Shown one piece after another: positions 47,577 through 56,100 of a stretch of DNA of 64,000 bases. Where the stretch lies: NCBI GenBank assembly GCA_902167325.1, contig LR632930.1, positions 3,844,001-3,908,000 on the forward strand, read 5' to 3'. Below the pieces are notes generated by a model. The model was given only the letters and a program-made list of their open reading frames with translations, was not told where the DNA came from and did no database searches. Within the stretch, counting starts at the first letter, position 1; each line of letters opens with the position of its first letter. The position numbers were made by a program, and so were the translations under genes. Origin of the DNA: Chitinophaga pinensis (GTDB taxonomy: Bacteria > Bacteroidota > Bacteroidia > Chitinophagales > Chitinophagaceae).

Positions 47577-48593
47577 TTAGAATTTACCGGTTCTGGTCTG
47601 GAAATGGGTGGGCTTTTTGATAGTGGCGCCGCCGGACTGGTACCACTCGAGCGTCATACGGATCATGTCGCGCAGGGTTACTTTCGGGTAACCGAACAGG
47701 CGGAAGCTTTCTGCAGCGTTATTCAGCAATGCGGTTTCTGCTTCTTCATTCACAAACTGCGGTGTTTTGCCGGCCAGCTTTCCGAACTCTTCCGCTATCC
47801 AGCGAACGGCCGCGGTTTCGGGTCCGGTGATGTTGAGATATTTGGCCGGGGCGGCAGTATGGAGGAAGGAGCGGAGCGCATACTCATTGGCATCGCCCTG
47901 CCAGATCACGTTCACATGGCCCATGCGGAGGTCAATAGGCGACTCGTTGACTACGGATTTGCAGATTTCGTGGAGTACGCCATAACGGAGGTCGTTCGCA
48001 TAGTTGAGGCGATAGATGAGCAGTTGGGTACCATATTGCTGGGAGAAGTGCTCGAAGATGCGCTCGCGGCCAAGGCAGGACTGTGCATATTCACCAACCG
48101 GACCGGGTGCCATGCTTTCATCTGCCCCGCCGGAAAATACCGGTACCAGCGGATATACGTTGCCGGTAGAGTAAACTACGATTTTGGAATTGCGGTATTT
48201 ATCTGCCACACGGCCTGGCAGGTAAGCGTTCATGGCCCAGGTAAAGGCTTCTTTACCGGTGGTGCCGAATTTTGTGCCTGCAAGGTAGAGTACGTTCTTT
48301 GCATCAGGCAGCGCCGCCAGCTCGGCTTCATTCATCAGGTCTGCGGCGATGGCTTCCACACCTGCGGCTTCCAGTTCTTCGCGGAGTCCCGGTTCAGAAA
48401 GGCGGGAAACGCCTATTACCCTGCGGGGAACACCGGATGCATCTACGGCCTGTTTAGCCAGTTTTGCGAGGCTGGGACCGATCTTGCCGCCCACACCAAG
48501 GATAAGAATATCGCCTTCGAGGCACGCAATGTCTGCCACCAATGCTTCGGAAGGCTTCAGCAGCTCTTCAACAGTTGAGAATATTGTGTCCAT
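47577..48593 (-). CDS. NAD-dependent epimerase/dehydratase-like protein with an altered active site
   Basis: A 338-residue extended-SDR fold protein. The Rossmann motif GVGGKIG (33-39) sits after a 28-residue extension. Y169 is present in EYAQSC, but the lysine of the YxxxK pair is replaced by cysteine (C173). ITGPETAAVRWIAEEFG matches the substrate domain of UDP-sugar epimerases. Loss of the lysine argues against classical epimerase chemistry; a dehydrogenase with another proton path or a binding role is possible. It lies between the Nramp-fold and DHDPS genes with about 25 bp on each side. Confidence 0.8.
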   Translation of the reverse strand: MDTIFSTVEELLKPSEALVADIACLEGDILILGVGGKIGPSLAKLAKQAVDASGVPRRVIGVSRLSEPGLREELEAAGVEAIAADLMNEAELAALPDAKNVLYLAGTKFGTTGKEAFTWAMNAYLPGRVADKYRNSKIVVYSTGNVYPLVPVFSGGADESMAPGPVGEYAQSCLGRERIFEHFSQQYGTQLLIYRLNYANDLRYGVLHEICKSVVNESPIDLRMGHVNVIWQGDANEYALRSFLHTAAPAKYLNITGPETAAVRWIAEEFGKLAGKTPQFVNEEAETALLNNAAESFRLFGYPKVTLRDMIRMTLEWYQSGGATIKKPTHFQTRTGKF

Positions 48594-48617
48594 GTCGTAT
48601 TGTTTGCAAAGTGATTT

Positions 48618-49868
48618 TTAAGAGAAGAACAATGTTTTGATGTTGCTAAGCATGAGGAATGCCATAATGATCAATCCTATAGCCCCGGCTACTTTCATGA
48701 AAGGAGGGTTTTTCATGGGGCCCATGATCTTTTCATCGTTGGCGATGAGATAGAGAGCCACCCCGATAAAGGGCACCACGAAGATGGTGACAGCCTGCGC
48801 CAGTACAATCAGTTCAAGGGGGAGTTTGCCAAATGAAATAGCTACAACCGCCCCAATGACCATTATGATGCCGATAAAGAACCTCACCATGCCCGATTGA
48901 AGCGTGCCGCCATAACCAAGTGCATCGCCAAGGAGCGTTCCGCCAAGGGCAGCATTCCCGATTACAGAAGAGAATGAGGCACCAAACAGCCCGGAAAGGA
49001 AGAGGGCTGAAGCGAAGTGTCCGAAAATAGGTTCTAATGCAATGGCCATATCAGAAGCTTTTGTAACACTGATATTACGGCTGTAAAGCACTGCAGCACC
49101 ACACACCATCACAATGGCAGCTAATACGCCGAGTATCACCATGCCGGGAATGGTTTCGCGGCCGGTTTGTTTTACGGAAGGGTTTAGCCGCTTGCGCTCC
49201 TGAACGAGGTAAGACTGGTACAAGGCGCCCACGATGGAGAAGCAGGACGCCATGAAAGCAATCACCAGCTGAAGGGAACCTTCAGGTACCACGGGCACCA
49301 GGCCAGCCGCCATGCCGGACACAGAGGGGCGGGTAAATACAAAAGTGGCAATAAAGGCCAGCAGCATGAGCGCGATCAGCACGATCATGATCTTTTCCAT
49401 GGATTTGTAAAAACTGCGGAAAAACAACATGCCGATGGCAATAAGGTTAAACACCACGATCCATATAACAGAACTGGTATGCGTTGCTTCGCCGATGGCG
49501 ATACCGGTACCGATGGCATTCCCTGCCTGAAACGAAGCACATACCAGGAATACACCAATGCCGACCGCAGCCCGCATACCCTTTCCCCATTTTTTACCGA
49601 TTGTAACGAGTACCGAATCGCTGGTGGCGATGCCTACGCGGGCGCTCATCACGGCAAATATGATCATAAAGAAAATGGCGACAAGTACCAGCCATAGTAA
49701 GCTGTATCCATAGCTGGCCCCCATCATAGAGGTAATGGTGATCTTACTGGGGCCGAATACGAGTGCGGCCGTGATAAGCCCCGGCCCTATGGCCTGCAAC
49801 CATGCCTTACCGCGGCTGGCAGTAGGTGCTGAAACAGAAGGGCGTGCGGCGGCTGTTGATTCTTCCAT
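48618..49868 (-). CDS. Nramp-fold transporter without the metal-binding motifs
   Basis: A 416-residue membrane protein with 11 predicted helices and the Nramp/SLC11 opening GPGLITAALVFGPSK...GASYGYSLLW. In metal-transporting Nramps, helix 1 carries DPGN and helix 6 MPH. Here the matching positions are GPSK (39-42) and roughly SIVG (211-214), so the manganese/iron site is absent. Gene order makes it the first gene of the leftward arm of the catabolic locus, directly after the operator cluster, which suggests an organic substrate or another ion. The homology call is firm; the substrate is unknown. Confidence 0.85.
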   Translation of the reverse strand: MEESTAAARPSVSAPTASRGKAWLQAIGPGLITAALVFGPSKITITSMMGASYGYSLLWLVLVAIFFMIIFAVMSARVGIATSDSVLVTIGKKWGKGMRAAVGIGVFLVCASFQAGNAIGTGIAIGEATHTSSVIWIVVFNLIAIGMLFFRSFYKSMEKIMIVLIALMLLAFIATFVFTRPSVSGMAAGLVPVVPEGSLQLVIAFMASCFSIVGALYQSYLVQERKRLNPSVKQTGRETIPGMVILGVLAAIVMVCGAAVLYSRNISVTKASDMAIALEPIFGHFASALFLSGLFGASFSSVIGNAALGGTLLGDALGYGGTLQSGMVRFFIGIIMVIGAVVAISFGKLPLELIVLAQAVTIFVVPFIGVALYLIANDEKIMGPMKNPPFMKVAGAIGLIIMAFLMLSNIKTLFFS

Positions 49869-49907
49869 AAAACGTTTTAATTATGTGGTGACCTGGTTGT
49901 TATTTTA

Positions 49908-49921
49908 CGGGTGCGTACACG
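49908..49921. promoter_or_regulatory. LacI-type operator A
   Basis: CGGGTGCGTACACG, a near-palindrome 40 bp upstream of the Nramp-fold gene start. It differs from the perfect site D at two positions. Confidence 0.65.
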
Positions 49922-49972
49922 TTGTCTGTATCTCTCTATAGTAAAGCATTTAAGAATAACGTGAATTATTTC

Positions 49973-49986
49973 CGTGTACGTACCCG
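49973..49986. promoter_or_regulatory. LacI-type operator B
   Basis: CGTGTACGTACCCG, identical to the site next to lacI (57175-57188), including the AAAGTA that follows both. Confidence 0.72.
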
Positions 49987-50133
49987 AAAGTACATGGATT
50001 AACCGGATAATGCAAATTATTTTCAGCAGGAAAGAATATTTTAAGAATGGGTGTTATTAATATACAGCGAAGACTAAATATTTTTTCCATCCCCCTGATT
50101 CCTTGCATTTTTCAGATATAATTGCCTAACTTC

Positions 50134-50147
50134 CGGGTGCGTACCCG
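50134..50147. promoter_or_regulatory. LacI-type operator C
   Basis: CGGGTGCGTACCCG, one position from the perfect palindrome, extended by a C/G on each side. Confidence 0.7.
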
Positions 50148-50206
50148 GTAATTGCCGGTTATTTTACACGCAGGTTGACTGGTCAGCCATTTTTTAGGAC
50201 ACATGA

Positions 50207-50220
50207 CGGGTACGTACCCG
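50207..50220. promoter_or_regulatory. LacI-type operator D (perfect palindrome)
   Basis: CGGGTACGTACCCG, a perfect 14-bp palindrome with the central CG step typical of LacI operators, 58 bp upstream of the rightward arm's first gene. The rest of the 410-bp divergent region holds no gene. Confidence 0.75.
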
Positions 50221-50278
50221 AAGCTAACGGAAACAACTGGTATCAACCATCTCAAACGCATTAAAGAAGATATTCCAC

Positions 50279-51307
50279 ATGACGCATCGCTATGACCGCA
50301 GACAGTTTCTCCAGTCCATCACCGCCGCAGGCATCGCTACCGGACTCACCACCAGCAGCTCCCTTCGTGCCATGGCCCTCAACGCCGAACCGGTTCGCAT
50401 CGGCATCATCGGATGCGATACTTCGCACGCCGTAGCATTTGCCAGAAGCTTCAATAAAGACGTGGTTACACCCGGACTGGAAGGCTTCAAAATCGTTGCC
50501 GCCCTGCCGGAGGCCAGTCCGGATATAGAAAACAACCAGAAACGCCTGCCCGGATTTGTGGAAGACCTGAAGAAACTGGGTGTGGAAATGGTTTCCTCCA
50601 TGGAAGAACTGCTTCGTAAATCGGACGTGGTAATGGTAGAGTCGAACGATGGGCGTCCACATCTCCGCCAGGCCCTGCCGGCCATTCAGGCAGGTAAGAA
50701 AGTGTTCATCGATAAGCCTCTTACAGCTTCGCTCGCCGAAGGAATTGAAATATTCAATCTCGCGGAGAAACATAACGCCGCCATCTTCTCCGCATCTTCA
50801 CTCCGGTATATGGATAACGCACAGGCGGTTGCAGGTGGCTCTATCGGGAAAGTATTCGGTGCGGATGCATACAGCCCCTGCGCGCTGGAGAAAACGCACC
50901 CCGACCTTTACTGGTATGGCATACATGGCGTGGAAACACTCTTTACCGTGATGGGAACCGGCTGCCAGTCGGTTTCCCGGATCAGTATGCCGGATGCCGA
51001 TGTGGTAACGGGCGTTTGGGAAGGAGGGAGGATCGGTACTTTCAGGGGGATTCGCGGAGGTAAGCAGGACTATGGAGGCACGGCATTCGGGGAAAAGGGT
51101 ATTGCAGCCCTCGGTCCGTATAAAGGCTATGAACCGCTGCTGCTGCGCATAGCGGACTTCTTCCGGACGGGCATTTCGCCGGTACCCCGCGAGGCTACGC
51201 TGGAGATTCTCGCCTTTATGGATGCAGCTGATGAGAGTAAGCGCCGGAAAGGAGCTCCCGTCACGATTGAGGCCATGTTCAAAAAAGCGAATAAACACAA
51301 ACGTTAA
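50279..51307 (+). CDS. Gfo/Idh/MocA-family oxidoreductase with Tat signal
   Basis: A 342-residue NAD(P)-dependent sugar oxidoreductase fold. The twin-arginine signal YDRRQFLQSITAAG predicts folded export with bound cofactor. The Rossmann motif is VRIGIIGCDTSH; the usual EKP is DKP (FIDKPLTASL), a conservative change. It is the first gene of the rightward arm. Family members oxidise or epimerise sugars; the substrate is unknown. Confidence 0.87.
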   Translation: MTHRYDRRQFLQSITAAGIATGLTTSSSLRAMALNAEPVRIGIIGCDTSHAVAFARSFNKDVVTPGLEGFKIVAALPEASPDIENNQKRLPGFVEDLKKLGVEMVSSMEELLRKSDVVMVESNDGRPHLRQALPAIQAGKKVFIDKPLTASLAEGIEIFNLAEKHNAAIFSASSLRYMDNAQAVAGGSIGKVFGADAYSPCALEKTHPDLYWYGIHGVETLFTVMGTGCQSVSRISMPDADVVTGVWEGGRIGTFRGIRGGKQDYGGTAFGEKGIAALGPYKGYEPLLLRIADFFRTGISPVPREATLEILAFMDAADESKRRKGAPVTIEAMFKKANKHKR

Positions 51308-51340
51308 TCATATTCCTTCTACTCACATAATAGCTATCTC

Positions 51341-52681
51341 ATGGAAAAATCCCGCAGATCATTTCTGAAACATGCCGCGAAAGGTACCGCACTCATCGCT
51401 GCCGGTGGCATATTACCCGGCATCTCCGCCAAAAGCTATGCCTCCATTATCGGCGCCAATGAACGCATCCGCGTAGGCGTCATGGGCGTGAATGCACGTG
51501 GACTGGCACTGGCGCAGAACTATGCCAAACAACCCAATTGCGAAGTGGTATCCATCTCGGATGTAGACAGCCGCGCTACGGTAAAGTGCATCGCCAAAGT
51601 AGAAGAGATCCAGAAAAAGAAACCGGTTGATATACCTGATTTCAGAAAAGCACTGGAGCAGAAGGATATGGACGCGCTTATTGTGGCAGCGCCTGACCAC
51701 TGGCATGCGCCCGCTGCTATCCTGGCCGCCAAAGCCGGAAAGCACGTATACCTCGAAAAGCCCTGCAGCCATAATCCGCATGAAGGGGAGTTGCTCGTGG
51801 CAGCGCAAAAGAAGTATAAGACCGTCATCCAGATGGGTAACCAGCGCAGGTCATGGCCCAATGTCATCAAAGGCATTCAGGAGGTGAGAGATGGCTCCAT
51901 CGGCCGTGCTTATTTCGGGAAGGGATGGTATACCAATAACCGGCAGTCTATCGGCAGGGGGAAGGAATCTGCAGTGCCCGAATGGCTCAATTACGATCTC
52001 TGGCAGGGCCCTGCTCCGCGCAAGGCTTACCGTGATAACCTCATTCACTACAACTGGCACTGGTTCTGGAACTGGGGTACGGGAGAAGCCCTGAACAATG
52101 GCACGCATATGATTGATCTGCTGCGCTGGGGAATGGGAGTGGAGTATCCGGTAAAAGTTTCGTCTTCCGGCGGCCGTTACCGTTATGAGGATGACTGGGA
52201 AACACCGGATACACAGGTGATCAACCTGGAGTTTGATAACAATTCCGGCATGGTATGGGAAGGCCGCAGCTGTAATGGCAAACCGGTGGAAGGAAATTCT
52301 GCGGGTGTGTTGTTTTATGGAGAGAAAGGATCGCTGTTGATTGACGGGAATGCCTATACCATTTACGATCTCGATAATAAAGTGGTGAAAGACGTGAAAA
52401 ATGACATGAAGATCGATGCACGCAACCTGACCAATCCTGCGGAAGCACTGGACGCCCTTCACTTCCAGAATTTCTTCGATGCCATCCGCGGCGGCTCCCC
52501 GCTCAATAGTGACATCCTGAGCGGTCACCAGAGTACGCTGCTCTGCCAGCTGGGCAATATTGCCCTGCGCACAGGAAGCACGCTGCATACAGACCCTTCC
52601 AACGGACGGATCAAGAACAATGCGGCAGCGCAGAAATTATGGAAACGGGCTTACCAGCCGGGCTGGGAACCTACCGTATAA
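51341..52681 (+). CDS. Gfo/Idh/MocA-family oxidoreductase with Tat signal
   Basis: A 446-residue periplasmic sugar oxidoreductase. The Tat signal SRRSFLKHAAKG is followed by the NAD-binding motif VGVMGVNARG, the canonical EKP in YLEKPCSHNP, and a tryptophan-rich substrate domain (HYNWHWFWNWGTGEALNNGTH) typical of the exported glycosyl-hydrolase-associated subgroup. It is 33 bp downstream of the first oxidoreductase and 17 bp upstream of the permease, so it is in the same operon. Confidence 0.9.
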   Translation: MEKSRRSFLKHAAKGTALIAAGGILPGISAKSYASIIGANERIRVGVMGVNARGLALAQNYAKQPNCEVVSISDVDSRATVKCIAKVEEIQKKKPVDIPDFRKALEQKDMDALIVAAPDHWHAPAAILAAKAGKHVYLEKPCSHNPHEGELLVAAQKKYKTVIQMGNQRRSWPNVIKGIQEVRDGSIGRAYFGKGWYTNNRQSIGRGKESAVPEWLNYDLWQGPAPRKAYRDNLIHYNWHWFWNWGTGEALNNGTHMIDLLRWGMGVEYPVKVSSSGGRYRYEDDWETPDTQVINLEFDNNSGMVWEGRSCNGKPVEGNSAGVLFYGEKGSLLIDGNAYTIYDLDNKVVKDVKNDMKIDARNLTNPAEALDALHFQNFFDAIRGGSPLNSDILSGHQSTLLCQLGNIALRTGSTLHTDPSNGRIKNNAAAQKLWKRAYQPGWEPTV

Positions 52682-52698
52682 ATCAGTAAAACATTGAC

Positions 52699-54078
52699 AT
52701 GCGGACACAAACCGGCATGGTGGACCCCGGCTCATTGAGCCGCCGGGATACACGCATATCCATCCTCATTATCGGCATGCTGTTTTTCATCTTCGGCTTC
52801 GTGTCGTGGGTGAATGCTATCCTCATTCCGTATTTCAAAATCGCCTGTGAACTTACCAGCCTGCAATCGTACCTGGTAACATTCGCATTCTATATTTCGT
52901 ACCTCGTTATGTCGGTTCCATCATCCTACCTGTTGCGGTCGGTTGGTTTCAAGAAGGGCATGATGATCGGGTTCTGGGCTATGGCACTGGGTGCTTTCAT
53001 TTTTGTGCCTGCAGCCCTTACACGGACGTACGAGCTTTTCCTGCTGGGGCTCTTCACGCTGGGCATCGGCCTTGCCGTACTGCAAACCGCTGCAAATCCC
53101 TATATCACGATCCTCGGTCCTAAGGAATCCGCGGCACAAAGGATCAGTGTAATGGGCATCTGTAACAAGTTCGCCGGGATCATAGCTCCGCTCATCTTTG
53201 CGGCCGTCATCCTCCGGGTAACGGATACGGATCTTGAACGCACATTACCCGGTATGGCTCCCTTAGACAGGGCTGCCGTGCTGGACGCTTTCATCCGCCG
53301 GGTAATCATTCCTTACTCCGTATTAGGTACGGTGTTATTCATATTGGGACTGGTAGTCCGGTTCTCACCGCTGCCGGAGATCAACACCGAGAATGAAAGC
53401 ACAGCAACTGCTGCGGTCAACAGTTGCAAGAAAAACATCTTCGATTTCCCGCACCTTATCCTCGGCGCAGTAGCCATTTTCCTGCACGTAGGAACACAGG
53501 TGATTGCGATAGATACCATAATTTCTTATGCCGGTTCTATGGGCATCCCGCTGCTGGAAGCGAAGGTGTTTCCTTCCTATACGCTGGGCGCTACGATTGT
53601 GGGGTATTTTATCGGCATCCTCATCATCCCCAGATTTGTGAAACAGGTAAATGCGCTCAGGTTTTGTACCCTGCTGGGTGCCGCGCTCACTGTTTGCATC
53701 GTAACCATGCGGGGCGGAGTTACCATCCTTGGGCATGAAGCGGATATATCCATCTGGTTCGTGGTGTTGCTGGGCCTTGCCAATTCCCTTGTATGGGCGG
53801 GTATATGGCCCCTCGCACTCGATGGACTGGGCCGATTTACCAAACTGGGCGCCTCCGTACTTATTATGGGCTTAAGCGGTAATGCGGTATTACCACTGAT
53901 ATACGGGTATTTCGCGGATATGACGGGGGAGCGTGCCGCTTACTGGGTATTGCTGCCCTGTTACGCATATCTCATGTATTATGCTTTCTATGGGCACCTG
54001 GTGCGTAGCTGGGGCTTCTCCCGGCCGGCAATGGCTTTAAACAACACATATGAGCTTTCGGAAGATAAAAATCGTTAA
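52699..54078 (+). CDS. nagP: FucP/NagP-type sugar:proton symporter
   Basis: A 459-residue major facilitator protein with 12 predicted helices. The FucP-group motif FFIFGFVSWVNAILIPYFK opens the first helix, and LQTAANPYITILGP follows helix 4. In Bacteroidota this group includes the N-acetylglucosamine transporter NagP; the name here rests on the nagA gene overlapping its end by 29 bp and the NagB-like gene after that. Fucose or another hexose remains possible. Confidence 0.82.
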   Translation: MRTQTGMVDPGSLSRRDTRISILIIGMLFFIFGFVSWVNAILIPYFKIACELTSLQSYLVTFAFYISYLVMSVPSSYLLRSVGFKKGMMIGFWAMALGAFIFVPAALTRTYELFLLGLFTLGIGLAVLQTAANPYITILGPKESAAQRISVMGICNKFAGIIAPLIFAAVILRVTDTDLERTLPGMAPLDRAAVLDAFIRRVIIPYSVLGTVLFILGLVVRFSPLPEINTENESTATAAVNSCKKNIFDFPHLILGAVAIFLHVGTQVIAIDTIISYAGSMGIPLLEAKVFPSYTLGATIVGYFIGILIIPRFVKQVNALRFCTLLGAALTVCIVTMRGGVTILGHEADISIWFVVLLGLANSLVWAGIWPLALDGLGRFTKLGASVLIMGLSGNAVLPLIYGYFADMTGERAAYWVLLPCYAYLMYYAFYGHLVRSWGFSRPAMALNNTYELSEDKNR

Positions 54079-55276
54079 CGGCAGGATCATCACACCCCAC
54101 CGCATTATTAATGGCGGAACGGTGTTGACGGAAGGGCATCGCATTCTGGCGGTGTCGGAAGATGATATACCCGTTTCCGATGCAGTGGAGATCGATGCAA
54201 AAGGACAATTCATCTCACCCGGATTCATCGATATACATGTACATGGTGGGGGCGACAGTGATTTTATGGATGGGGATACCGCTGCATTTCTACAGGTGGC
54301 GGAAACCCATGCCCGGTATGGTACCACTTCGATGGTGCCCACCACGCTCAGCAGTGATACGGAGAGTCTGCGCCACGCAATATCTACCTATGAAGCTGCG
54401 CATGCCATTAACCGGAAAGGGGCGCAGTTCCTGGGGATGCATCTCGAAGGACCCTACTTTGCCATGAAACAGCGCGGCGCGCAGGACCCGCGGTACATCC
54501 GCAACCCTGATCCTTCAGAATACCGTTCCGTACTCGAAAATACCAAAGCTGTTGTACGGTGGAGCGCAGCTCCTGAACTGCCGGGTGCTCTTGCATTCGG
54601 GTCCTACCTAAGCAGTCTTGGTATATTACCCGCAGTAGCACATACCGATGCTATCTACGAAGAAATTCTCGAAGCATGGGAACATGGATACACGCATGCT
54701 ACGCATTTATACTCAGCCATGTCTGGCGTTACACGCCGCAATGCCTTCCGTTATGCGGGAGCCATAGAAAGCGCGTTTCTGCTGGATGATATGACCGTTG
54801 AGATCATCGCTGATGGTGTACACTTACCACCGGCCCTGCTTAAACTTGTTTACAAATTCAAAGGCCCGGAAAAGACAGCCCTTATTACCGACGCCATGCG
54901 TGCTGCAGGCATGCCTCCGGGCAAAAGCATCCTTGGCGGGCGGAAGAACGGGTTGGAAGTGATCGTGGAAGATGATGTAGCCAAGATGCCCGACCGTGCT
55001 TCTTTCGCCGGGAGTGTGGCTACCACCGACCGGCTCGTGCGCAATATGGTGAAACTGGCAAACGTACCCATGGCTGATGCCGTGCGGATGATGACCAGTA
55101 CGCCCGCCGTCATCATGAAAGTAGCTGACCGGAAAGGAGCACTCATTGCGGGCATGGATGCAGACATTGTGCTGTTTGATGACGATGTGCGGATAGATAC
55201 CGTGATTATTCGCGGGGAAATTAGACACCGCACCGAAACTGCATATGCAGTATTGCATGAACCCGATAATATTTGA
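54050..55276 (+). CDS. nagA: N-acetylglucosamine-6-phosphate deacetylase
   Basis: This 408-residue amidohydrolase removes the acetyl group of GlcNAc-6-phosphate in the cytoplasm. Metal and active-site residues are in place: H63-x-H65 in IDIHVHGGG, E133 in HLEGPYF, H198 in VAHTDA, H219 in HATHLYSAM, H258 in DGVHLPP and the catalytic D281 in ITDAMRAAG. It overlaps the permease gene by 29 bp, and its stop is close to the deaminase gene. A single nagA in this locus fits GlcNAc or a related N-acetylhexosamine as the nutrient. Confidence 0.93.
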   Translation: MSFRKIKIVNGRIITPHRIINGGTVLTEGHRILAVSEDDIPVSDAVEIDAKGQFISPGFIDIHVHGGGDSDFMDGDTAAFLQVAETHARYGTTSMVPTTLSSDTESLRHAISTYEAAHAINRKGAQFLGMHLEGPYFAMKQRGAQDPRYIRNPDPSEYRSVLENTKAVVRWSAAPELPGALAFGSYLSSLGILPAVAHTDAIYEEILEAWEHGYTHATHLYSAMSGVTRRNAFRYAGAIESAFLLDDMTVEIIADGVHLPPALLKLVYKFKGPEKTALITDAMRAAGMPPGKSILGGRKNGLEVIVEDDVAKMPDRASFAGSVATTDRLVRNMVKLANVPMADAVRMMTSTPAVIMKVADRKGALIAGMDADIVLFDDDVRIDTVIIRGEIRHRTETAYAVLHEPDNI

Positions 55277-55344
55277 AACCAACACTACCTGATATAAACG
55301 CTGCGGCAGCCACAGAGCGCCGTCCGGCATACAACCTGTCACAT

Positions 55345-56094
55345 ATGCATACATTTGAACGAATCAAAGTACACCAGTTTGAGGACAGGCGCCGGATGGG
55401 CACTGCCGCAGCCGCTCAGGTGGCTGCACGCATACACGCACTGCTGCAAACGAAGGAAGAGATCCGTATGATTTTCGCGGCGGCTCCTTCCCAGCAGGAG
55501 TTCCTCGAAGTCTTCCGTGCCGATGCATCTATTCCGTGGCATCGTATCCATGCTTTTCATATGGATGAATACCTCGGTTTGCCTGCTGATGCACCACAGG
55601 GGTTTGGCAACTTTCTGAAAGACCGCCTATTCAGCCATGTACCTTTTAAAACGGTGCATTATCTCAACGGACAGGCATTATTTGCTGCAGCCGAATGTGC
55701 CCGGTATGCGGATCTTTTGCAGGGAGGAACGGATATCGTTTGTATGGGAGTGGGGGAGAATACGCATATCGCATTCAATGATCCGCATGTAGCGGATTTC
55801 AATGACCGCATATTGGTGAAAGTAGTGGATCTGGATGAAGCATGCCGGCGGCAGCAGGTGAACGATGGTTGCTTTGCCACGCTGGATGAAGTGCCCACAC
55901 ATGCGTTAACTCTTACGGTTCCTGCCCTCTTCCGGGCGGATTATATCTTTTGCATGGTTCCGGGACCTGCCAAGGCGGAGGCTATCCGGCATACGCTGTA
56001 CGCACCGGTTAGTGAGCAGCATCCCAGCACCATATTGCGGACGCATCCGCAGGCGGAGCTGTTTATCGATAAAGACAGCGGAGCTTTACTCTGA
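55345..56094 (+). CDS. nagB: NagB-like glucosamine-6-phosphate deaminase, altered catalytic loop
   Basis: A 249-residue protein of the NagB/6-phosphogluconolactonase fold. ATG 55345 is chosen over an in-frame TTG at 55273 because it puts the conserved DEY motif (HMDEYLG, D74) where E. coli NagB has it (D72). The catalytic loop reads GVGENTHIAFNDP against the usual GVGNDGHIAFNEP: the general acid/base D141 is replaced by N139 and the next glycine by T, while the histidine is kept (H141). It may still be a deaminase, as related Bacteroidota forms have ENG here, but ENT is unusual. Last gene of the arm; 6 bp separate it from the convergent lacI. Confidence 0.82.
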   Translation: MHTFERIKVHQFEDRRRMGTAAAAQVAARIHALLQTKEEIRMIFAAAPSQQEFLEVFRADASIPWHRIHAFHMDEYLGLPADAPQGFGNFLKDRLFSHVPFKTVHYLNGQALFAAAECARYADLLQGGTDIVCMGVGENTHIAFNDPHVADFNDRILVKVVDLDEACRRQQVNDGCFATLDEVPTHALTLTVPALFRADYIFCMVPGPAKAEAIRHTLYAPVSEQHPSTILRTHPQAELFIDKDSGALL

Positions 56095-56100
56095 GCCGCA

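Noticed and set aside
47556..48578. 340-residue ORF opposite the epimerase-like gene
   Set aside because: It covers the same bases as a gene with a Rossmann motif and good operon spacing; its own product has no motif.
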